Assembly (NCBI GenBank): GCA_032718475.1
Contig: JAUCBJ010004707.1
Location: forward strand, 1 to 64,000
Direction: 5' to 3'
Origin: Nemertoderma westbladi
Taxonomy: Eukaryota > Xenacoelomorpha > Nemertodermatida > Nemertodermatidae
DNA: 64,000 nt
Below, one piece after another: positions 55,101 through 64,000 of the stretch. A program made the translations under genes and the position numbers. The first letter of the stretch is position 1, and each line of letters begins with the position of its first letter. The notes under the pieces were generated by a model. The model saw only the letters and a list, made by a program, of their open reading frames with translations, searched no databases and had not been told where the DNA came from.

Positions 55101-58100
55101 CGCTTTATATATTTGTTTGTAGGTGTGGGACCCTTCTAGTGCGCTTTATATATTTGTTTGTTTGTGTGGGACCCTTCTAGTGCGCTTTATATATTTGTTT
55201 GTTTGTGAGGGACCCTTCTAGTGCGCTTTATATATTTGTTTGTTTGTGTGGGACCCTTCTAGTGCGCTTTATATATTTGTTTGTAGGTGTGGGACCCTTC
55301 TAGTGCGCTTTATATATTTGTTTGTTTGTGAGGGACCCTTCTAGTGCGCTTTATATATTTGTTTGTAGGTGTGGGGCCCTTCTAGTGCGCTTTATATATT
55401 TGTTTGTAGGTGTGGGGCCCTTCTAGTGCGCTTTATATATTTGTTTGTTTGTGTGGGACCCTTCTAGTGCACTTTATATATTTGTTTGTTTGTGAGGGAC
55501 CCTTCTAGTGCACTTTATATATTTGTTTGTTTGTGTGGGACCCTTCTAGTGCACTTTATATATTTGTTTGTTTGTGTGGGACCCTTCTAGTGCGCTTTAT
55601 ATATTTGTTTGTAGGTGTGGGGCCCTTCTAGTGCGCTTTATATATTTGTTTGTTTGTGAGGGACCCTTCTAGTGCGCTTTATATATTTGTTTGTAGGTGT
55701 GGGGCCCTTCTAGTGCGCTTTATATATTTGTTTGTAGGTGTGGGGCCCTTCTAGTGCGCTTTATATATTTGTTTGTTTGTGTGGGACCCTTCTAGTGCAC
55801 TTTATATATTTGTTTGTTTGTGAGGGACCCTTCTAGTGCACTTTATATATTTGTTTGTTTGTGTGGGACCCTTCTAGTGCACTTTATATATTTGTTTGTT
55901 TGTGTGGGACCCTTCTAGTGCGCTTTATATATTTGTTTGTTTGTGTGGGACCCTTCTAGTGCACTTTATATATTTGTTTGTTTGTGAGGGACCCTTCTAG
56001 TGCGCTTTATATATTTGTTTGTAGGTGTGGGGCCCTTCTAGTGCGCTTTATATATTTGTTTGTAGGTGTGGGGCCCTTCTAGTGCGCTTTATATATTTGT
56101 TTGTTTGTGTGGGACCCTTCTAGTGCGCTTTATATATTTGTTTGTTTGTGTGGGACCCTTCTAGTGCACTTTATATATTTGTTTGTTTGTGAGGGACCCT
56201 TCTAGTGCGCTTTATATATTTGTTTGTTTGTGTGGGACCCTTCTAGTGCACTTTATATATTTGTTTGTTTGTGAGGGACCCTTCTAGTGCGCTTTATATA
56301 TTTGTTTGTTTGTGTGGGACCCTTCTAGTGCGCTTTATATATTTGTTTGTTTGTGAGGGACCCTTCTAGTGCGCTTTATATATTTGTTTGTTTGTGAGGG
56401 ACCCTTCTAGTGCGCTTTATATATTTGTTTGTTTGTGTGGGACCCTTCTAGTGCACTTTATATATTTGTTTGTTTGTGTGGGACCCTTCTAGTGCACTTT
56501 ATATATTTGTTTGTTTGTGAGGGACCCTTCTAGTGCACTTTATATATTTGTTTGTTTGTGTGGGACCCTTCTAGTGCACTTTATATATTTGTTTGTTTGT
56601 GTGGGACCCTTCTAGTGCGCTTTATATATTTGTTTGTTTGTGTGGGACCCTTCTAGTGCACTTTATATATTTGTTTGTTTGTGAGGGACCCTTCTAGTGC
56701 GCTTTATATATTTGTTTGTAGGTGTGGGGCCCTTCTAGTGCGCTTTATATATTTGTTTGTAGGTGTGGGGCCCTTCTAGTGCGCTTTATATATTTGTTTG
56801 TTTGTGTGGGACCCTTCTAGTGCGCTTTATATATTTGTTTGTTTGTGTGGGACCCTTCTAGTGCACTTTATATATTTGTTTGTTTGTGAGGGACCCTTCT
56901 AGTGCGCTTTATATATTTGTTTGTTTGTGTGGGACCCTTCTAGTGCGCTTTATATATTTGTTTGTTTGTGAGGGACCCTTCTAGTGCGCTTTATATATTT
57001 GTTTGTTTGTGAGGGACCCTTCTAGTGCGCTTTATATATTTGTTTGTTTGTGTGGGACCCTTCTAGTGCACTTTATATATTTGTTTGTTTGTGAGGGACC
57101 CTTCTAGTGCGCTTTATATATTTGTTTGTTTGTGTGGGACCCTTCTAGTGCGCTTTATATATTTGTTTGTTTGTGAGGGACCCTTCTAGTGCGCTTTATA
57201 TATTTGTTTGTTTGTGAGGGACCCTTCTAGTGCGCTTTATATATTTGTTTGTTTGTGAGGGACCCTTCTAGTGCGCTTTATATATTTGTTTGTTTGTGAG
57301 GGACCCTTCTAGTGCGCTTTATATATTTGTTTGTTTGTGAGGGACCCTTCTAGTGCGCTTTATATATTTGTTTGTTTGTGTGGGACCCTTCTAGTGCGCT
57401 TTATATATTTGTTTGTTTGTGAGGGACCCTTCTAGTGCGCTTTATATATTTGTTTGTTTGTGAGGGACCCTTCTAGTGCGCTTTATATATTTGTTTGTAG
57501 GTGAGGGACCCTTCTAGTGCACTTTATATATTTGTTTGTTTGTGTGGGACCCTTCTAGTGCGCTTTATATATTTGTTTGTTTGTGTGGGACCCTTCTAGT
57601 GCACTTTATATATTTGTTTGTTTGTGAGGGACCCTTCTAGTGCGCTTTATATATTTGTTTGTTTGTGTGGGACCCTTCTAGTGCGCTTTATATATTTGTT
57701 TGTTTGTGAGGGACCCTTCTAGTGCGCTTTATATATTTGTTTGTTTGTGAGGGACCCTTCTAGTGCGCTTTATATATTTGTTTGTAGGTGTGGGGCCCTT
57801 CTAGTGCGCTTTATATATTTGTTTGTAGGTGTGGGGCCCTTCTAGTGCGCTTTATATATTTGTTTGTAGGTGTGGGACCCTTCTAGTGCGCTTTATATAT
57901 TTGTTTGTTTGTGTGGGACCCTTCTAGTGCGCTTTATATATTTGTTTGTTTGTGTGGGACCCTTCTAGTGCGCTTTATATATTTGTTTGTTTGTGTGGGA
58001 CCCTTCCAGTGCGCTTTATATATTTGTTTGTTTGTGTGGGACCCTTCTAGTGCGCTTTATATATTTGTTTGTAGGTGTGGGACCCTTCTAGTGCGCTTTA

Positions 58101-61100
58101 TATATTTGTTTGTTTGTGAGGGACCCTTCTAGTGCGCTTTATATATTTGTTTGTTTGTGAGGGACCCTTCTAGTGCGCTTTATATATTTGTTTGTTTGTG
58201 AGGGACCCTTCTAGTGCGCTTTATATATTTGTTTGTTTGTGTGGGACCCTTCTAGTGCGCTTTATATATTTGTTTGTTTGTGTGGGACCCTTCTAGTGCA
58301 CTTTATATATTTGTTTGTTTGTGTGGGACCCTTCTAGTGCGCTTTATATATTTGTTTGTTTGTGTGGGACCCTTCTAGTGCACTTTATATATTTGTTTGT
58401 TTGTGTGGGACCCTTCTAGTGCACTTTATATATTTGTTTGTTTGTGTGGGACCCTTCTAGTGCGCTTTATATATTTGTTTGTTTGTGTGGGACCCTTCTA
58501 GTGCACTTTATATATTTGTTTGTTTGTGTGGGACCCTTCTAGTGCGCTTTATATATTTGTTTGTTTGTGTGGGACCCTTCTAGTGCACTTTATATATTTG
58601 TTTGTTTGTGTGGGACCCTTCTAGTGCGCTTTATATATTTGTTTGTAGGTGTGGGACCCTTCTAGTGCGCTTTATATATTTGTTTTTAGGTGAGGGACCC
58701 TTCTAGTGCGCTTTATATATTTGTTTGTTTGGTGTGGGACCCTTCTAGTGCGCTTTATATATTTGTTTGTTTGTGTGGGACCCTTCTAGTGCACTTTATA
58801 TATTTGTTTGTTTGTGTGGGACCCTTCTAGTGCGCTTTATATATTTGTTTGTTTGTGTGGGACCCTTCTAGTGCGCTTTATATATTTGTTTGTTTGTGTG
58901 GGACCCTTCTAGTGCGCTTTATATATTTGTTTGTTTGTGAGGGACCCTTCTAGTGCGCTTTATATATTTGTTTGTTTGTGTGGGACCCTTCTAGTGCGCT
59001 TTATATATTTGTTTGTTTGTGTGGGACCCTTCTAGTGCGCTTTATATATTTGTTTGTAGGTGTGGGACCCTTCTAGTGCGCTTTATATATTTGTTTTTAG
59101 GTGAGGGACCCTTCTAGTGCGCTTTATATATTTGTTTGTTTGGTGTGGGACCCTTCTAGTGCGCTTTATATATTTGTTTGTTTGTGTGGGACCCTTCTAG
59201 TGCACTTTATATATTTGTTTGTTTGTGTGGGACCCTTCTAGTGCGCTTTATATATTTGTTTGTTTGTGTGGGACCCTTCTAGTGCGCTTTATATATTTGT
59301 TTGTTTGTGTGGGACCCTTCTAGTGCGCTTTATATATTTGTTTGTTTGTGAGGGACCCTTCTAGTGCGCTTTATATATTTGTTTGTTTGTGTGGGACCCT
59401 TCTAGTGCGCTTTATATATTTGTTTGTTTGTGTGGGACCCTTCTAGTGCGCTTTATATATTTGTTTGTTTGTGTGGGACCCTTCTAGTGCACTTTATATA
59501 TTTGTTTGTTTGTGTGGGACCCTTCTAGTGCGCTTTATATATTTGTTTGTTTGTGTGGGACCCTTCTAGTGCACTTTATATATTTGTTTGTTTGTGAGGG
59601 ACCCTTCTAGTGCACTTTATATATTTGTTTGTTTGTGTGGGACCCTTCTAGTGCACTTTATATATTTGTTTGTTTGTGTGGGACCCTTCTAGTGCGCTTT
59701 ATATATTTGTTTGTTTGTGTGGGACCCTTCTAGTGCACTTTATATATTTGTTTGTTTGTGAGGGACCCTTCTAGTGCACTTTATATATTTGTTTGTTTGT
59801 GTGGGACCCTTCTAGTGCGCTTTATATATTTGTTTGTTTGTGTGGGACCCTTCTAGTGCACTTTATATATTTGTTTGTTTGTGAGGGACCCTTCTAGTGC
59901 GCTTTATATATTTGTTTGTTTGTGTGGGACCCTTCTAGTGCGCTTTATATATTTGTTTGTTTGTGTGGGACCCTTCTAGTGCGCTTTATATATTTGTTTG
60001 TTTGTGTGGGACCCTTCTAGTGCGCTTTATATATTTGTTTGTAGGTGTGGGACCCTTCTAGTGCGCTTTATATATTTGTTTGTTTGTGTGGGACCCTTCT
60101 AGTGCGCTTTATATATTTGTTTGTTTGTGTGGGACCCTTCTAGTGCACTTTATATATTTGTTTGTTTGTGTGGGACCCTTCTAGTGCGCTTTATATATTT
60201 GTTTGTTTGTGTGGGACCCTTCTAGTGCGCTTTATATATTTGTTTGTTTGTGTGGGACCCTTCTAGTGCACTTTATATATTTGTTTGTTTGTGTGGGACC
60301 CTTCTAGTGCGCTTTATATATTTGTTTGTTTGTGTGGGACCCTTCTAGTGCACTTTATATATTTGTTTGTTTGTGTGGGACCCTTCTAGTGCGCTTTATA
60401 TATTTGTTTGTTTGTGTGGGACCCTTCTAGTGCACTTTATATATTTGTTTGTTTGTGTGGGACCCTTCTAGTGCACTTTATATATTTGTTTGTTTGTGTG
60501 GGACCCTTCTAGTGCACTTTATATATTTGTTTGTTTGTGTGGGACCCTTCTAGTGCGCTTTATATATTTGTTTGTTTGTGTGGGACCCTTCTAGTGCACT
60601 TTATATATTTGTTTGTTTGTGTGGGACCCTTCTAGTGCACTTTATATATTTGTTTGTAGGTGAGGGACCCTTCTAGTGCACTTTATATATTTGTTTGTTT
60701 GTGTGGGACCCTTCTAGTGCGCTTTATATATTTGTTTGTTTGTGTGGGACCCTTCTAGTGCGCTTTATATATTTGTTTGTAGGTGTGGGACCCTTCTAGT
60801 GCGCTTTATATATTTGTTTGTAGGTGTGGGACCCTTCTAGTGCGCTTTATATATTTGTTTGTAGGTGTGGGACCCTTCTAGTGCGCTTTATATATTTGTT
60901 TGTAGGTGTGGGACCCTTCTAGTGCGCTTTATATATTTGTTTGTAGGTGTGGGACCCTTCTAGTGCGCTTTATATATTTGTTTGTAGGTGTGGGACCCTT
61001 CTAGTACGCTTTATATATTTGTTTGTAGGTGTGGGACCCTTCTAGTGCGCTTTATATATTTGTTTGTAGGTGTGGGACCCTTCTAGTGCGCTATATATTT

Positions 61101-64000
61101 GTTTGTAGGTGAGGGACCCTTCTAGTGCGCTTTATATATTTGTTTGTAGGTGTGGGACCCTTCTAGTGCGCTTTATATATTTGTTTGTAGGTGTGGGACC
61201 CTTCTAGTGCGCTTTATATATTTGTTTGTAGGTGTGGGACCCTTCTAGTGCGCTTTATATATTTGTTTGTAGGTGTGGGACCCTTCTAGTGCGCTTTATA
61301 TATTTGTTTGTAGGTGTGGGACCCTTCTAGTGCGCTTATATATTTGTTTGTAGGTGTGGGACCCTTCTAGTGCGCTTTATATATTTGTTTGTAGGTGTGG
61401 GACCCTTCTAGTGCGCTTTATATATTTGTTTGTAGGTGTGGGACCCTTCTAGTGCGCTTATATATTTGTTTGTAGGTGTGGGACCCTTCTAGTGCGCTTT
61501 ATATATTTGTTTGTAGGTGTGGGACCCTTCTAGTGCGCTTTATATATTTGTTTGTAGGTGTGGGACCCTTCTAGTGCGCTTATATATTTGTTTGTAGGTG
61601 TGGGACCCTTCTAGTGCGCTTTATATATTTGTTTGTAGGTGTGGGACCCTTCTAGTGCGCTTTATATATTTGTTTGTAGGTGTGGGACCCTTCTAGTGCG
61701 CTTTATATATTTGTTTGTAGGTGTGGGACCCTTCTAGTGCGCTTTATATATTTGTTTGTAGGTGTGGGACCCTTCTAGTGCGCTTTATATATTTGTTTGT
61801 AGGTGTGGGACCCTTCTAGTGCGCTTTATATATTTGTTTGTAGGTGTGGGACCCTTCTAGTGCGCTTTATATATTTGTTTGTAGGTGTGGGACCCTTCTA
61901 GTGCGCTTTATATATTTGTTTGTAGGTGTGGGACCCTTCTAGTGCGCTTTATATATTTGTTTGTAGGTGTGGGACCCTTCTAGTGCGCTTTATATATTTG
62001 TTTGTAGGTGTGGGACCCTTCTAGTGCGCTTTATATATTTGTTTGTAGGTGTGGGACCCTTCTAGTGCGCTTTATATATTTGTTTGTAGGTGTGGGACCC
62101 TTCTAGTGCGCTTTATATATTTGTTTGTAGGTGTGGGACCCTTCTAGTGCGCTTTATATATTTGTTTGTTGGTGTGGGACCCTTCTAGTGCGCTTTATAT
62201 ATTTGTTTGTAGGTGTGGGACCCTTCTAGTGCGCTTTATATATTTGTTTGTAGGTGTGGGACCCTTCTAGTGCGCTTTATATATTTGTTTGTAGGTGTGG
62301 GACCCTTCTAGTGCGCTTTATATATTTGTTTGTAGGTGTGGGACCCTTCTAGTGCGCTTTATATATTTGTTTGTAGGTGTGGGACCCTTCTAGTGCGCTT
62401 TATATATTTGTTTGTAGGTGTGGGACCCTTCTAGTGCGCTTTATATATTTGTTTGTAGGTGTGGGACCCTTCTAGTGCGCTTTATATATTTGTTTGTAGG
62501 TGTGGGACCCTTCTAGTGCGCTTTATATATTTGTTTGTTGGTGTGGGACCCTTCTAGTGCGCTTTATATATTTGTTTGTAGGTGTGGGACCCTTCTAGTG
62601 CGCTTTATATATTTGTTTGTAGGTGTGGGACCCTTCTAGTGCGCTTTATATATTTGTTTGTAGGTGTGGGACCCTTCTAGTGCGCTTTATATATTTGTTT
62701 GTAGGTGTGGGACCCTTCTAGTGCGCTTTATATATTTGTTTGTAGGTGTGGGACCCTTCTAGTGCGCTTTATATATTTGTTTGTAGGTGTGGGACCCTTC
62801 TAGTGCGCTTTATATATTTGTTTGTAGGTGTGGGACCCTTCTAGTGCGCTTTATATATTTGTTTGTAGGTGTGGGACCCTTCTAGTGCGCTTTATATATT
62901 TGTTTGTAGGTGTGGGACCCTTCTAGTGCGCTTTATATATTTGTTTGTAGGTGTGGGACCCTTCTAGTGCGCTTTATATATTTGTTTGTAGGTGTGGGAC
63001 CCTTCTAGTGCGCTTTATATATTTGTTTGTAGGTGTGGGACCCTTCTAGTGCGCTTTATATATTTGTTTGTAGGTGTGGGACCCTTCTAGTGCGCTTTAT
63101 ATATTTGTTTGTAGGTGTGGGACCCTTCTAGTGCGCTTTATATATTTGTTTGTAGGTGTGGGACCCTTCTAGTGCGCTTTATATATTTGTTTGTAGGTGT
63201 GGGACCCTTCTAGTGCGCTTTATATATTTGTTTGTAGGTGTGGGACCCTTCTAGTGCGCTTTATATATTTGTTTGTAGGTGTGGGACCCTTCTAGTGCGC
63301 TTTATATATTTGTTTGTAGGTGTGGGACCCTTCTAGTGCGCTTTATATATTTGTTTGTAGGTGTGGGACCCTTCTAGTGCGCTTTATATATTTGTTTGTA
63401 GGTGTGGGACCCTTCTAGTGCGCTTTATATATTTGTTTGTAGGTGTGGGACCCTTCTAGTGCGCTTTATATATTTGTTTGTAGGTGTGGGACCCTTCTAG
63501 TGCGCTTTATATATTTGTTTGTAGGTGTGGGACCCTTCTAGTGCGCTTTATATATTTGTTTGTAGGTGTGGGACCCTTCTAGTGCGCTTTATATATTTGT
63601 TTGTAGGTGTGGGACCCTTCTAGTGCGCTTTATATATTTGTTTGTAGGTGTGGGACCCTTCTAGTGCGCTTTATATATTTGTTTGTAGGTGTGGGACCCT
63701 TCTAGTGCGCTTTATATATTTGTTTGTAGGTGTGGGACCCTTCTAGTGCGCTTTATATATTTGTTTGTAGGTGTGGGACCCTTCTAGTGCGCTTTATATA
63801 TTTGTTTGTAGGTGTGGGACCCTTCTAGTGCGCTTTATATATTTGTTTGTAGGTGTGGGACCCTTCTAGTGCGCTTTATATATTTGTTTGTAGGTGTGGG
63901 ACCCTTCTAGTGCGCTTTATATATTTGTTTGTAGGTGTGGGACCCTTCTAGTGCGCTTTATATATTTGTTTGTAGGTGTGGGACCCTTCTAGTGCGCTTT
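37129..64000 (+). repeat. 41-bp minisatellite with acceptor-like units (intron 26), open at right edge
   Basis: About 655 copies of a 41-bp unit containing TATATATTTGTTTGTAG|GTG then TGGGACCCTTCTAGTGCGCT. Main variants replace TGTAGGTG with TGTTTGTG (no AG), GTGTGGG with GTGAGGG, or GCGC with GCAC. Higher-order blocks include a 655-bp shift (38224 region equals 38879 region). From about 60780 to the edge the units are almost uniform and keep TGTAG. Most frames stop within about three units. Confidence 0.97.

Noticed and set aside
37129-64000. CRISPR array or bacterial repeat locus
   Set aside because: The units are directly contiguous with no unique spacers, in a eukaryotic gene.
37129-64000. 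TATATA in each 41-bp unit as a promoter array
   Set aside because: The motif is better explained as part of a T/A-rich tract before an acceptor. No initiator or downstream gene structure is visible.

Overview
The window is metazoan genomic DNA, most likely from a marine invertebrate. Short coding exons with compatible splice phases are spread through AT-rich introns. The introns carry non-LTR retrotransposon tails, tRNA-derived SINE-like repeats and very large minisatellites. I cannot fix the phylum from sequence alone. There is no bacterial gene organisation.

One gene dominates: a plus-strand cadherin-superfamily gene. I can thread 26 consecutive exons from 1642 to 36684. Every splice junction is phase-compatible, and together they give one uninterrupted 1,638-codon reading frame that is open at both ends. 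It encodes about 13 extracellular cadherin (EC) repeats, the first and last partial. Repeat-entry linkers alternate strictly between a calcium-type D-x-N-D form and a modified form, usually (P)-x-N-E-F/Y. EC12 is interrupted by a complete galactose-binding/F-type-lectin-like domain carried on a single symmetric phase 1-1 exon (33596-34021). No signal peptide, transmembrane segment or cytoplasmic tail lies in the window, so both gene ends are outside it.

Four intronic minisatellites fill about 45 kb, roughly 70 percent of the window. They are a 36-bp array (2106-5720), a 27/29-bp array (10831-22065), a 24-bp array (25893-28756) and a 41-bp array (37129 to beyond the right edge). The 27/29-bp unit is a copy of the real exon 11/intron boundary, so the array is about 400 tandem copies of a functional-looking 5' splice site. 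The 41-bp unit has the structure of a 3' splice site plus the start of a plausible next cadherin exon, so that array looks like a tandemly amplified acceptor. The 24-bp array contains no AG dinucleotide over about 2.9 kb up to the exon 17 acceptor.

The rest is transposon debris. A decayed non-LTR reverse transcriptase sits at the left edge, with an antisense relative of its 3' end at 36.8-37.1 kb. A second non-LTR family left a 5'-truncated tail flanked by a 14-bp target-site duplication. Several SINE-like elements are present, one nested inside another with a 7-bp target-site duplication. The long open frames over the minisatellites are periodicity artefacts and are not annotated as genes.
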